From JABCYV01 sp963696025 (GTDB lineage Bacteria; Acidobacteriota; Terriglobia; Terriglobales; Acidobacteriaceae), in the NCBI GenBank assembly GCA_963696025.1, contig CAVOII010000010.1:372001-436000 (forward strand): a stretch of DNA of 64,000 nucleotides. The letters are read 5' to 3'. Below, one piece after another: positions 1 to 9,900 of this stretch (position 1 is the stretch's first letter; each line of letters starts with the position of its first letter). The notes beneath the pieces were generated by a model, which had not been told where the DNA came from, did no database searches, and saw only the letters and a list, made by a program, of their open reading frames with translations. Both the position numbers and the translations under genes were made by a program.

Positions 1-180
1 GTATAGAGCGGCCAATACTGCAAGCCCGGCCAAAAGCGAAAGTAGTTTGCCTCGAAGGCCCCCACTCGCAGCGGCAAAAGGAGACAACATCAGGAGTGCC
101 AGGAGAAATACAAGAAGATAGGAAAACCGGCCCGCCAGCTCCTTACCTCGGGCCAGCGCCGAAGCCCCCACACTACTCAT
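1..180 (-). CDS. N-terminal part of a membrane protein, cut by the window edge
   Basis: An open frame starts at ATG 180-178 and stays open for 60 codons to the left edge. The product begins MSSVGASALARGKELAG, followed by two hydrophobic stretches (about residues 19-39 and 47-60) that look like membrane helices. The first is rich in Leu, Phe and Val and ends in PFAA. An integral membrane protein, perhaps channel-like, is likely, but too little is visible to name a family. The start is uncertain because no clear Shine-Dalgarno sequence precedes it. It lies in the same direction as the next two minus-strand genes. Confidence 0.55.
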   Translation of the reverse strand, partial: MSSVGASALARGKELAGRFSYLLVFLLALLMLSPFAAASGGLRGKLLSLLAGLAVLAALY

Positions 181-256
181 GGGGGCGCATTTTCTTTCAT
201 TTAATGAGGCCTGTCAAACCAGCAGAAATTTCCATGCCCCAACTAGCGCGCAAACC

Positions 257-712
257 TTATTCTGGCACCAGTCGCCCGTCTGGCGAGAGTCTTAGTTCCG
301 ACCGTTTTCCGTTTCTTTCAAACTCGACGCGATAGGCCGCGATCACGCCTGACGGCAATTTTATAGCTTCTAACTTCTTGATCCTGCCGTTGGCTACTGA
401 ACTCTCAATCGCCTTTCGCGCTTCAGGGGGCACTTGCGGCAAGGGGATCGCTTCGTCGATTTCGAGAACTGCGCCGCCCTCGTCCACGAGAACGGTCTTA
501 CTCGAAGTCGAGCTCTTGATCTGAGCCTGATAGAGTTCGTGCCCATCTCGCAATGTCTTTTTTAGGTGGCGAATAATTGCGTGTTGGGATTGCTCAAGGA
601 TGGTTGTGCGTACTGCATCTGGAAGATCCGCCAGTTGGAGTTCCGAAGCGGTGGTGACTGGGTGAACCCACAGCAAAATCGCCCCAAAGCACAAGACTTG
701 AGCTGCTTTCAT
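257..712 (-). CDS. Small exported PepSY-like protein
   Basis: This 151-residue protein starts MKAAQVLCFGAILLWVHP, a plausible signal peptide ending near TTASE. The mature part alternates short strands and helices in the manner of PepSY-like domains: residues 30-75 hold LPDAVRTTILEQ and a Lys-rich helix, and a second unit follows at about 90-150. I chose the ATG at 712 because GGAG sits seven bases before it. It also leaves the hairpin terminator of the upstream gene outside the coding region, whereas the longer frame to 787 would run through that hairpin. Function is unknown; a periplasmic or cell-surface place is inferred from the leader. Confidence 0.7.
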   Translation of the reverse strand: MKAAQVLCFGAILLWVHPVTTASELQLADLPDAVRTTILEQSQHAIIRHLKKTLRDGHELYQAQIKSSTSSKTVLVDEGGAVLEIDEAIPLPQVPPEARKAIESSVANGRIKKLEAIKLPSGVIAAYRVEFERNGKRSELRLSPDGRLVPE

Positions 713-734
713 TCGTGGGCTCCGACCGGACCAC

Positions 735-764
735 TGAAAACAAAGGCCGCTGAGGAGCGGCCTT
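735..764 (-). terminator. Rho-independent terminator of the Asp-box protein gene
   Basis: A perfect 9-bp stem (743-751 pairing with 756-764) closes a 4-base loop. On the minus strand it is followed by a T-rich run (tttgttttc). It lies 45 bases past the stop of the gene ending at 809 and just before the next minus-strand start at 712, so the two genes are probably separate transcription units. Confidence 0.8.
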
Positions 765-808
765 ATGAAAAAACATGACACTCGCAAAGTATACGGTTTA
801 CATTTTCT

Positions 809-3280
809 CTACGGCTTGGTCTCCCAAACGCCGCGACCATAAGTTGCAACTCGCAGCAAGGAGCCATCGGGAGGCATGTACAGGTCACGGACTTCTACCT
901 GTGGCAGTCCCGTACCGAAGCGGGACCAAGTCGCCCCCGCGTCGGTCGAACGGTAAACTCCGAGGAATGTAGCCGCATAGAGCGTGCTTGAATCCACGGG
1001 GCTCACCAGCACACGGTTCACCGGCACATCAGGGAGTCCGTTGCTGGAATCCGTGAAAGTGAAACCTCCGTCGGTTGACTTGGCAACGCGGGCTCCCGGA
1101 ATCGGGCTTTCTGAGGCGACGTACAGAGTCTTATTGTCGGCCCACTCGACATTTGCGTTGAACCCTTGCCACTTCGGAACGGTTCCAATCAAAGGCGTCT
1201 GGCGCCAATGACGCCCACCATTGTGGGTTATAACCACCCAACCAGCGTTGCAAACTACCGCTACGTTGCTTAATCCATTCGCTTCCGGGCTAACCCCGAT
1301 CCCATGAACGGTGTCACGGAATACCCGTGCTGCGCCAATGCCGGACGATGGCTGGCCGGGTTCAAGCCCATTCTGACCGATGTTCACCCAAGTGTGGGCG
1401 CCATCGGTAGTCTGATAAATTGCTCCTCCGGTATAGGTAAAGAAGGCGTGACCGGTGGGATCGGCGGTCGCTCTAGGTGTGGCCAACGCAGTGTTGAACG
1501 TGGCGAAATTGCGATCTATGCCGCTGAACGCGTTAAAAAACTCGCTCTGGAAGAGAGGGTCATCTACGTTGCTGCGAAAGATCAGAGAGAATTCCACCGT
1601 CGCTAAAACAACATCGTCATTGGCTTGGCTCCATGCCACGCCGAAACCATCTCCGCCGATGGGCTGCTCCCAAATATCACTGTTTCCCTTGCGAACGAAG
1701 GTGCCATTGTCTTGCAGTCCCATAATGGAAGTCTCGGGACGACCGGGAGTTGAGTTGATCGAATAACCTAGCAGCGAAACTATACCGTCGTTGTGATTAT
1801 TGTCCCAGGTTGCGCCACCATCCTGGCTGGTAAAGAGACCTCCGTCGGTCCCGAAAAAGAGCATAGATTTTCCCCCCGGCAGCAAGGTGAAGGCGGCGGC
1901 ATGATAATCGGCGTGAACGTATGGCAATCCGAACTGCGCCAGCCAGTTTGCAATCACGGTCCAGGTATTGCCGCCGTCGCTGCTCTTTACGGAACTGAGT
2001 TCTCCTCCCAGGTAAACCGTGTTTCGGCTGCTGTCTGTGGGATCAACCAGAACCATCTGGTTGTAGAAAGCTTGTATTTGCATTAAATCCAGATTGGGCT
2101 GGTCCGGATTGGGATTGGTGGGTTTTCTTTTTGTGATGTGCCGCGCGCTCCAGTTTTGTCCACCGTCTTCGGAACGGAAAAGATCCAGTTGTTTCACGTC
2201 GTTGGTGTCTGCTGCGAAGGCGTAAACTCTCTTGTCTCCGGGGACTCCGACTCCCAAAGTTGTGCGGCCAGCTCCGCTGAAGATGTTGTTGTTGTTCGTT
2301 ATAGGCTGCCAGGTAGTGCCATGGTCGGTCGATATCGCGATAGCGCCCACACCGTCGGTTTTGGGATCACCCACTGCGGGATTTTCGGTTGTCGCCAGCC
2401 AGCCGGCACTTGTCCTGGCAAGGCTCCAAACTGTGGTGCTGAAGAGCCCGAAAGCTGAGTTATCCAGGAAGACGTTGTCAGAAGCACGGTTATACGTTAG
2501 CCCGCTGTCGGTGGAGACATACAGACCGAAATCTGTGGCGACGAATATGATGTCCTGGGCTCCGCTGGTATCGACTTTGACGTCCCTGATCGTAGTTACG
2601 TTGGGTAGAACTATCGGCGAGCTGAAGGTCGTGGCGCCATCCGTCGTTTTAATCATGTAGCCAGCGGTGGAATGAAAGTTCTGGAACGGGTCGCCTAACC
2701 CGACATAAATCGTACTAAAGTTTCTGCCGAAGGCAGCGGCGCCTCCCGAGGTGGTAATCGTGGCGTCAGTCCTTGGCGCCCAGGTCGGATGCGCAGCTGT
2801 GAAGTTCGTCGTCTTCCACAATCCACCGGAGGAGGTCAGTAAATAAACTACGTCGGGGTTAGTTGGATCCGGCAGGATCGAACGCATGCGTCCGCTGTCA
2901 GTTACGTGCAAGCTCACACCATTCTGGATGTAATTGTTCTCGGTGGGCCCGATATTTACCCATTGGGGCACACTTGACGGAGAGGCCGCGGTCCCTGGCA
3001 GCAGATGTGCGAACTGTATACGCTCTTTCGCCGCTTCTTTGAGCACTTGAAATTGGAAGCGTGGATTGCCGCCTCGATTCTCGCGTTGCGCCTCCTGCCG
3101 CGCCCGCGGATCGTCAGTCTCCTTTGTGACCGCTGCGCGATTGATGCTTGAAAGATAGGGGCTGGTATATCCCGAATCGTTGGGATCACTCTTGAGGTTA
3201 GGCTTATCTTTCGCGAATACCGACGAAAGCAACAAGTACACGCACAATGCCCGGAAAGTGGCGCTGGTGGCTGAATTCAT
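809..3280 (-). CDS. Exported Asp-box (BNR/sortilin-like) beta-propeller protein
   Basis: The 823-residue product starts MNSATSATFRALCVYLLLSS, a signal peptide with cleavage near FAKD. The body carries about nine Asp-box motifs of the form S-x-D-x-G-x-T-W, including STDHGTTWQPI, SEDGGQNWSAR, SSDGGNTWTVI, SQDGGATWDNN and STDAGATWSRF. This is the signature of WD40/YVTN/BNR propellers related to sialidases and VPS10/sortilin domains. The chain ends in a VATYGRGVWE motif usual in this group. Start 3280 has GGAGCG just upstream; an in-frame start at 3355 would bury the signal peptide. Family members are mostly exported and uncharacterised, so glycan cleavage or binding is only a guess. A strong terminator follows at 735-764. 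Confidence 0.85.
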   Translation of the reverse strand: MNSATSATFRALCVYLLLSSVFAKDKPNLKSDPNDSGYTSPYLSSINRAAVTKETDDPRARQEAQRENRGGNPRFQFQVLKEAAKERIQFAHLLPGTAASPSSVPQWVNIGPTENNYIQNGVSLHVTDSGRMRSILPDPTNPDVVYLLTSSGGLWKTTNFTAAHPTWAPRTDATITTSGGAAAFGRNFSTIYVGLGDPFQNFHSTAGYMIKTTDGATTFSSPIVLPNVTTIRDVKVDTSGAQDIIFVATDFGLYVSTDSGLTYNRASDNVFLDNSAFGLFSTTVWSLARTSAGWLATTENPAVGDPKTDGVGAIAISTDHGTTWQPITNNNNIFSGAGRTTLGVGVPGDKRVYAFAADTNDVKQLDLFRSEDGGQNWSARHITKRKPTNPNPDQPNLDLMQIQAFYNQMVLVDPTDSSRNTVYLGGELSSVKSSDGGNTWTVIANWLAQFGLPYVHADYHAAAFTLLPGGKSMLFFGTDGGLFTSQDGGATWDNNHNDGIVSLLGYSINSTPGRPETSIMGLQDNGTFVRKGNSDIWEQPIGGDGFGVAWSQANDDVVLATVEFSLIFRSNVDDPLFQSEFFNAFSGIDRNFATFNTALATPRATADPTGHAFFTYTGGAIYQTTDGAHTWVNIGQNGLEPGQPSSGIGAARVFRDTVHGIGVSPEANGLSNVAVVCNAGWVVITHNGGRHWRQTPLIGTVPKWQGFNANVEWADNKTLYVASESPIPGARVAKSTDGGFTFTDSSNGLPDVPVNRVLVSPVDSSTLYAATFLGVYRSTDAGATWSRFGTGLPQVEVRDLYMPPDGSLLRVATYGRGVWETKP

Positions 3281-3832
3281 AGGAACGCTCCAGAGTGGGC
3301 GAGAGACGCCCGGAAAGTGTGGGACATCATGACCGGAGGCGACTGCAACTGTCAACCGTAAGTTGCTCTAAAATGCGCGGGAAAAGAAATTTCTTTTACT
3401 AGACTTTGCATTGGTGTTTTGTTATTGACACTCGCGCTCGATAGATAGAGGCAAGACTTTGCATAGGTATCGCGCCGTACGATGCTGCAGGGGTAATCTC
3501 CAGGTAGTTCGTCCGCTATGAAAAACCGCTTGAGCTTTTAGCTACCATGCCCATGGTCTGATTGCGTAGATTCGGGTCTAACTAGGCTCCCTTTTTGAAA
3601 GTCATCGATCGAACTCTAGTAGCTCGCCAACTTCAGATAGCAGTTATTTGAGTCAGACCGAGCCCCTCGCTGGGGTTTGAGGCGTATAATGTTTTGCCGC
3701 AAGACGGGAAGATAGATTGTGTATGGTCTGCGGGCTAGAGGTGGAGGCGACGCAACGGTCATGTGCCGGACATCCGCACGACCACCGCCCGGGATGATTT
3801 CCAACGACTTATACTGAGGACGGGGAGTAACT
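3281..3832. other. Non-coding spacer with a palindrome and a direct repeat
   Basis: No convincing gene lies here. About 100 bases upstream of the minus-strand start at 3280 is a perfect 16-bp palindrome, AAAAGAAATTTCTTTT (3382-3397). A 15-bp direct repeat, AGACTTTGCATwGGT, occurs at 3401-3415 and 3454-3468 with one mismatch. A TTGACA lies between the copies (3425-3430). A lone TATAAT at 3685-3690 precedes the small plus-strand gene at 3833, without a good -35 box. The arrangement suggests regulatory DNA, but no regulator can be named. Confidence 0.45.
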
Positions 3833-4057
3833 ATGGGTAACTTTGCTCGCGTGCTGAAGGAACTCCGGAAAGAGCAGAAACAATTGAAGCGCCTTCGAGA
3901 CGCCATTGCCAGTCTCGCCAAAATCGTGGAACCTGGCGCCAACGGGAACAAGAGAACCGGCAAACGGCCGCGCTTGTCAGTGGCTGCGCGCAAGAAGATC
4001 GCCGCGGCACAGCGGGCCCGGTGGGCGAGAGTGAGACGCGAAAAGAAGGCCGCTTAG
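3833..4057 (+). CDS. Small basic Lys/Arg-rich protein
   Basis: The gene encodes 74 residues, MGNFARVLKELRKEQKQL onward. The N-terminal half is a charged helix of coiled-coil type. The C-terminal half, LSVAARKKIAAAQRARWARV followed by RREKKAA, is strongly basic. The S-x-x-A-R-x-x-I-x-x-A-Q-x-x-R-W pattern is typical of small nucleic-acid-binding-like proteins common in Acidobacteriota; I recognise the pattern but know no function. GGGGAG six bases before the ATG supports the start. Binding to DNA or RNA is inferred from charge only. Confidence 0.75.
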   Translation: MGNFARVLKELRKEQKQLKRLRDAIASLAKIVEPGANGNKRTGKRPRLSVAARKKIAAAQRARWARVRREKKAA

Positions 4058-4147
4058 TTCTGGTCCCGTCGTGGAGATCGTCTCGCGCTGCAGGCGGGAT
4101 TTCGCTCGCCTCGGCGTTCGAGGATCCGAATTCCAACCGCCCGTTTC

Positions 4148-5698
4148 TCACTGCGGACCTCCGGGATTGGGGTTCGGTCCGACTCGGTTCCCAATTACGT
4201 CGCCGGAAACGATCATCTCCACGCGGCGGTTCAGTTTTCGGCCCGCTGCGGTGGAGTTATCGGCTATTGGATCATTCTTACCCAGGCCGCGCGCAATTAC
4301 ACTGTTGATCGGCACGCCTGCGTTGACCAGGTAATCGCGCACCGTAGCGGCGCGCTTCTCCGATAGTGATTGGTTGTATTCGTCGCTGCCGATGCTGTCT
4401 GTATGGCCTTCGATTTCCAGTCTGAGGTCCGGATACGCAAGCACAATCCCCGAAATTCTTGCCAGCCGCTCCCGGGCCGCAGGTTTTAGCGTGTACTGGC
4501 CGCTGTCAAAGAGCACATCCGGCATGCTGACCACCAGGCCGCGCGCTGTGTCTTTGGTTTCCAAAACCTGGTTGAGCTGTTTAAGAAGACGCTCTCGCAT
4601 TTCTTCTTTTTGACGAATCGCCTCGGCTGCGGCGGCTTGGGCTTTCTGCTGCTCTGCCAAAGCTGCTGCCCGGGCTGCGTCGGCTTGGGCCTTGGCCGTT
4701 TCCGCACTGGCCTGGTCAGCTTCGGCTTGCGCACGCCTGTGCGCGTCTTCTTCGGCCTGAGCCCTGGCTTGGGCCTCTGCTTCAGCCGACGCTTTGGCTT
4801 CCGCCTCAGCTTTCTCCTGCGCCTCCTGCATGGCCCGCTTTTCAGCCGCGATCCTCTCCTGCTCTTTCTTTTGCAGAGTCAGTACCCTCGCGTCCTCGGC
4901 GGTCTGCGTCGCTCCGCGGGCTACCGTCCCAATGGGAGTTCTACCCTGCTTTCGGCGGAGGTAGTCCTCGGCCTGAGCCAGAAGGTCTTTGGCTTTTTGC
5001 AGCGTATCGGGCGCGTATTGAGCCGCTCCGGCAGCTTGCGCGATGGCCACGGCGTTGCGCGCTTCAAGCAAATCAAGCGGAGTCTTGGGATCAGCCGTGG
5101 TTGCGGGAAGCTTGGTCGCCGGCAAATCCACGGTATATTGTCCGGATTCCAACATCTCGAATCTCGCGTGTATCGGTTGTTCGAGACCTTTGGTTTCCTG
5201 GCGGATGATGTTTTCCGCGACTACTTTATCGCTGGGCCGGATCACGGAGAAATAAGGCTCGGCGGTTACGATCAAGCCGAAGGCCTGAAGTTGGGTGGTG
5301 ACGTACAAGCTAACTTTTCCCCCACTGTTGGGCACAACCTCGCCCAGGTTGACCGAGCGGCCCTCAGGTGTGATGGCCCAAAGCACATAGGTCAAGTATT
5401 CGGGACCAAATTTGGTTGCCGGCTGGAAGCGGGAGAACTCAGCGCTAATCTCCAGGCGTCCTGCCTTGCTGTCGACCTTGGCGCGGCCACTAGCCTCTGG
5501 CAGGAGGTCAGTTCCCTTGAAATCCACCGTGGTCGAGCCGCCACGATGGCGATAGTTCACCGCGTTGGTGCTGCGCGAAATCACCCTGACGTGGAACAGC
5601 GGAGTTTGATCCGTCGGCTCGGCGGGAGCGACATCCTGTTGCGCGAGCGCGCACACGGTCAGCAGAAGCGCCCAAAGTAAAGTTAGAAATCGGTGCAT
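4148..5698 (-). CDS. OmpA-family outer-membrane protein with long Ala/Glu coiled coil
   Basis: The 516-residue protein starts MHRFLTLLWALLLTVCALAQ, a signal peptide. Residues about 30-180 form a beta-rich domain. Residues about 205-260 resemble the helical DUF4398 type (ARNAVAIAQAAGAAQYAP). A roughly 110-residue Ala/Glu/Lys/Gln-rich coiled coil follows. The C-terminal 120 residues are an OmpA peptidoglycan-binding domain with VLFDSGQYTLKP, EIEGHTDSIGSDEYN and LSEKRAATVRDYL, which in this family binds diaminopimelate. The protein probably ties the outer membrane to the cell wall. An alternative start 16 codons upstream at 5746 is possible; I prefer the one at the signal peptide, which has GAGGA 11 bases upstream. 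It is divergent from the gene at 6125. Confidence 0.88.
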   Translation of the reverse strand: MHRFLTLLWALLLTVCALAQQDVAPAEPTDQTPLFHVRVISRSTNAVNYRHRGGSTTVDFKGTDLLPEASGRAKVDSKAGRLEISAEFSRFQPATKFGPEYLTYVLWAITPEGRSVNLGEVVPNSGGKVSLYVTTQLQAFGLIVTAEPYFSVIRPSDKVVAENIIRQETKGLEQPIHARFEMLESGQYTVDLPATKLPATTADPKTPLDLLEARNAVAIAQAAGAAQYAPDTLQKAKDLLAQAEDYLRRKQGRTPIGTVARGATQTAEDARVLTLQKKEQERIAAEKRAMQEAQEKAEAEAKASAEAEAQARAQAEEDAHRRAQAEADQASAETAKAQADAARAAALAEQQKAQAAAAEAIRQKEEMRERLLKQLNQVLETKDTARGLVVSMPDVLFDSGQYTLKPAARERLARISGIVLAYPDLRLEIEGHTDSIGSDEYNQSLSEKRAATVRDYLVNAGVPINSVIARGLGKNDPIADNSTAAGRKLNRRVEMIVSGDVIGNRVGPNPNPGGPQ

Positions 5699-6124
5699 GG
5701 TGGAATTATTCCTCATGGTGGGCCGTTTGATGCTCAGAATTAGCATACCGGTTTGATTTCTTAAACACCCATAGACTTGTTGCTAAGCGAGGTACGGGGT
5801 GAACTATTCCATCGCCCAAATGCGGGATTGAACCGCCGCTGCAGCCGAAGAGATAACAAACTATTCCCGAAAGGCCTTTGAATAGCATTGGGTGAGAAGG
5901 GTTGGCTTGTCACCGGCCTGAGAATCAAATAGAGTAGGCAGTCCCAAATAGCGGGTTTGTTTGCCGAAGCTAATGTTTCACGCGTGATGGATCGAACTTC
6001 CTTAAAATCCGATTCTGTTTTCACTGTTTTTCCTGACAACTTGGTTACAAATCCCAGTCAAGTACGTCGAAGGGACGTGAAGGACTGTTTTGTCCCCTCG
6101 CAATCTTTCACAGGAGCTCTTGGC
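5699..6124. other. Divergent intergenic region
   Basis: This 426-bp spacer separates the divergent OmpA-like gene (minus) and the LolA-like gene (plus), so it must hold both promoters. I see no strong sigma-70 pair, hairpin or dispersed repeat. An open frame runs in from 5957 in phase with the plus-strand gene, but its sequence does not look like protein and it would mask the signal peptide at 6125. Confidence 0.4.
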
Positions 6125-6886
6125 ATGCGCCGTAACTTTCTAATTTTGCTGACGGTACTTTACTGCAGCCTTTTGGCTTCATCCCAAACCGCGGAAGAGT
6201 TGGTGGACAAAAATATTCAGGCCAAAGGTGGAATGGAGAAGATCAAAGCGATCAAGACGGTTCGCATGACCGGCAAAATGGACGGTCCCAATATTCCTCC
6301 CGCCGAGGTGAGCCAGGAGAACATGCGTCCGAATTTGGTGCGAGAGACTTTTTCTATCCAGGGTATGACTGCAGTGCAAGCCTATGACGGGTCTACGGGT
6401 TGGCAAATCCAGCCCTTTGGCGGAAAGAAGGATCCCATGCTCATGGGAGACGACGATATGCGGGACATTCTCATTGACGCCGACTTCGATGGGCCGATGG
6501 TCGATTACCGGGAAAAAGGGAACCGAGTTGAATACCTGGGCCACGACGTCGTTGATGGCGATGACGCTCTTCGGCTGAAGGTCACGCTCAAGAATGGTGA
6601 CATCGTCTACTACTACCTTGATCCGGATACGTACCTTGAAATCCGTAAGGAGACGCAGGAATTTATTCGCGGATCGATCCGCGAAAACCTCATCGACCTC
6701 GGCTCTTATAAGCAGGCTGGGGGCGTGATGTTCCCATTCTCGGTCGCTTCCGGCCCCAAGAATGATCCCAGTTCCTGGCAGTACGTTACATACGAAAAGG
6801 TCGAAGTAAATGTGCCACTCGAAACTCCCGAGTTCGCGGTGCCGGCGTCTCTCAAGAAAGAAAAACAGGAAACCGCGAAAAATTGA
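6125..6886 (+). CDS. Exported LolA-like (outer-membrane lipoprotein-sorting fold) protein
   Basis: The product is 253 residues. It starts MRRNFLILLTVLYCSLLASS, a signal peptide cut near SQTAEELV. The pattern VDKNIQAKGGMEKIKAIKTV, a lipid-exposure-like beta repeat, then YYYLDPDTYLEIRK and VMFPFSVASG match the LolA/LppX-like half-barrel proteins common in Acidobacteriota. AGGAG lies eight bases before ATG 6125, which fixes the start. The Asp-box gene at 6938 follows on the same strand 51 bases downstream, so the two are probably co-transcribed. A periplasmic place and binding of a hydrophobic ligand are inferred from the fold. Confidence 0.8.
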   Translation: MRRNFLILLTVLYCSLLASSQTAEELVDKNIQAKGGMEKIKAIKTVRMTGKMDGPNIPPAEVSQENMRPNLVRETFSIQGMTAVQAYDGSTGWQIQPFGGKKDPMLMGDDDMRDILIDADFDGPMVDYREKGNRVEYLGHDVVDGDDALRLKVTLKNGDIVYYYLDPDTYLEIRKETQEFIRGSIRENLIDLGSYKQAGGVMFPFSVASGPKNDPSSWQYVTYEKVEVNVPLETPEFAVPASLKKEKQETAKN

Positions 6887-6937
6887 ACGGCCCATCGTTT
6901 GGCAATAACTTGAATTCGCGAAGAGGGATTCTTACAG

Positions 6938-9900
6938 ATGACTGCTCGCTCAGGTTGTGCTCGTAATCTGGGATTGGCCCTGGGAACTTTGTTCCTATCG
7001 ATCGCCGTTTCCGCTCAGCAGCCCGTTAAATTTGACGCCGCCACGATTTCAGGGCTGCCCGCCCGCAACATCGGCTCCGCGACTATGAGCGGACGCATTG
7101 CGGCGGTTACGGGCGTCAACGAAAATGGCCGGGTTACCGTGTTTGCGGGTTCAGCCAGCGGAGGCGTATGGAAGTCGGTGAACGGAGGCACCACGTTCAA
7201 GCCAGTGTTCGACCGGCAGAGTGTTCAGTCGATTGGCGCGGTCGCCATCGATCCATCTAACTCCCAGATCGTTTGGGTTGGCACCGGCGAGTCGTGGGTG
7301 CGGAATAGCGTTTCGGTTGGAGATGGAATCTACAAGTCCACCGATGGCGGCGAAAACTGGACAAACGTGGGACTGAAGGATTCCGAACACATCGCGAAGA
7401 TCTTAGTTAATCCCAAGGATGGCAACACGGTTTACGCCTGCGCGACCGGCCATTTGTGGGATGACAACGACGAACGTGGTGTTTACAAAACCTCCGATGG
7501 CGGCAAGACCTGGAGAAAAGTGCTCGCTGGTGCCAACGCATCCACCGGTTGCGGTCTTATGGCTATGAGCCCGCAGGAACCCAACACGATCTTTGCTTCC
7601 TTATGGGATTTCCGGCGCAAGGGCTGGACGTTTCGCTCGGGTGGTGCCGGCAGCGGATTGTACAAATCCACTGACGCCGGCGAGCATTGGGCAGAACTCA
7701 ACGAAAGCAATAGTAAAGGGCTGCCGGAAAAGCCATGGGGTCGAGTAGCGATGGCCGTAGCACCCGCCAAGCCGCAAGTTGTTTACGCCAACATCGAGTC
7801 GAAGAGTAGTGCGCTGTTTCGTTCCGACGATGGCGGCAAGACCTGGAACCGCTTGGATTCCAGCCGGTTTATGATCTGGCGTCCCTTCTATTTCGGCAAC
7901 CTTATCGTCGATCCCAAAGATGAAAATAAGGTTTTCAAACCGGATGGGCCGCTTTTGCTCAGCGTCAACGGTGGGCAGAGTTTCAGCATAGTTTCTAGCG
8001 GAGCTCACGGCGACTTTCACGATATCTGGATCGATCCCGCAAATCCCAATGTGGTTTATACCGGCGATGACGGCGGCCTGTGGCGCAGTGAAGACGGCGG
8101 AACGCGTTGGAAACATCAGTTCAACTTGCCGGTTTCGCAGTTCTATCACGTGAGTCTCGATAACGCGAATCCCTACCATGTTTACGGTGGGTTGCAAGAC
8201 AATTCCTCCTGGGTCGGCGACTCATCCTACCCGGGCGGAGTTACTAATTCGCGTTGGGAAAATATGTACGGCGGCGATGGTTTCTGGATGTTTGAGGATC
8301 CATCCGATCCGGCCTACATCTACGCGGAATCACAGGGCGGCGACATTGGCCGGGTCAATCGGTACACTCACGAAAATCGTGACATTCAGCCTCTTCCCGA
8401 GTATGGCGAGAAGAAGCTGCGTTTCAACTGGAACACGCCCATCCACATGAGCCCCAATGAGAAGGGAACCGTTTATATCGGGGCGGAGTTCCTGTTCCGT
8501 TCCCGCGACCACGGCCAATCTTGGGAGCGCATCTCTCCTGATCTCACTACCAACGATCCTGAAAAACAGAAGCAGGAAGAGTCAGGTGGAGTCACCATCG
8601 ACAATTCCGCAGCAGAAATGCATACCTCCATCTATTCGATTTCGGAGTCACCGAAGAATGGGCAGATCATCTGGGTTGGAACTGACGACGGAAACCTTCA
8701 GATCACGCGCGATGGCGCCAAGACCTGGACTAACGTTGTAGGCAATGTTCCCAACCTCGCCAAGAACTCATGGGTTTCGACGGTTGAGGCCAGCCGTTTC
8801 GACGAAGCCACCGCGTATGCCACTTTCGATCGGCACACCTTTGGTGACCTGAAGCCGTACGCTTATAAAACCACCGACTACGGAAAGACCTGGACCGCGC
8901 TGCCCGTGCAGCAGAATGGGGTCAGTGGGTACGCGCACGTCATCAAGGAAGACAAGGTAGATCCCAGTCTTCTTTTTCTTGGAACCGAAGTTGGTCTCTG
9001 GATCTCGGTGGATGGCGGCCAGCGCTGGGCGCAGTACAAAGGGAGCAATTTTCCTGCTGTAGCGGTGCGCGATTTAGCGGTGCATCCTCGTGAGTCGGAC
9101 CTGGTCATGGCTACCCATGGACGTGGCATGTGGATCATCGACGACATTTCTTCATTGCGCGCTCTCACGCCCGCTTTGATGGAGAAGGACGCGACGCTCA
9201 TTGAGGGACCACCTGCTATTCAATACTTCAATGCTAACGGCGGCTGGCCCGAGGGCGACGAAACCTACGTCGGACCCAGTCGTCCCACTGAGGCCTTCAT
9301 TACTTATTACCAACGGCGCCGGCATATTTTCGGAGACTTAAAGATCGAAATTTTCGATCAGGATGGCAAGTTGCTGGACACAGTCGGCGGCAGCAAACAT
9401 CGCGGCGTGAATCGCGCCAGCTGGTCGATGCGGCTCAAGCCTCCGGTAGTCACACCCGCCGCCAGCGCCCTTTTTGGCGCCACTCAGGGTCCGCGCGTGC
9501 TGCCCGGCACGTACACCGTTAAGATGACGAAGGGCGACCAGGTTTACAGCGCGCCGCTGAAAGTGGTTCTCGATCCGCGGGCCAAGTTTACGGTTGAAGA
9601 CCGCAAAGCGCAGTTCGATCTGGCCATGAAACTCTACAACCTGCTGGGCCACATGAGCTATGCCGCGCGCGCGATCGGATCTGTCCGCGACTCCGCCGCC
9701 GCCCGCACTGCCAAACTCACTGAGAAAGATCCGCTACGCGCCCGTCTGCAACAGCTCAGCGACGAGTGTGAAAAACTTCGCTCGAGAATTGTGGCCACCA
9801 AAGAAGGCGGCATGATCACAGGAGAAGAGCGCATCCGGGAACATCTCGGCGAACTGTATGGCAATGTCAACAGCTATGAGGGACGACCCGGAGATTATCA

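Noticed and set aside
96..335. 79-codon plus-strand frame at the left edge
   Set aside because: Pro/Ser-rich, no ribosome site, and opposite to the partial membrane protein and the PepSY-like gene.
4610..5680. 356-codon plus-strand open frame opposite the OmpA-like gene
   Set aside because: It mirrors the Ala/Glu-rich coiled coil of the real gene and has Leu/Gly/Arg/Ser-rich composition without any domain.
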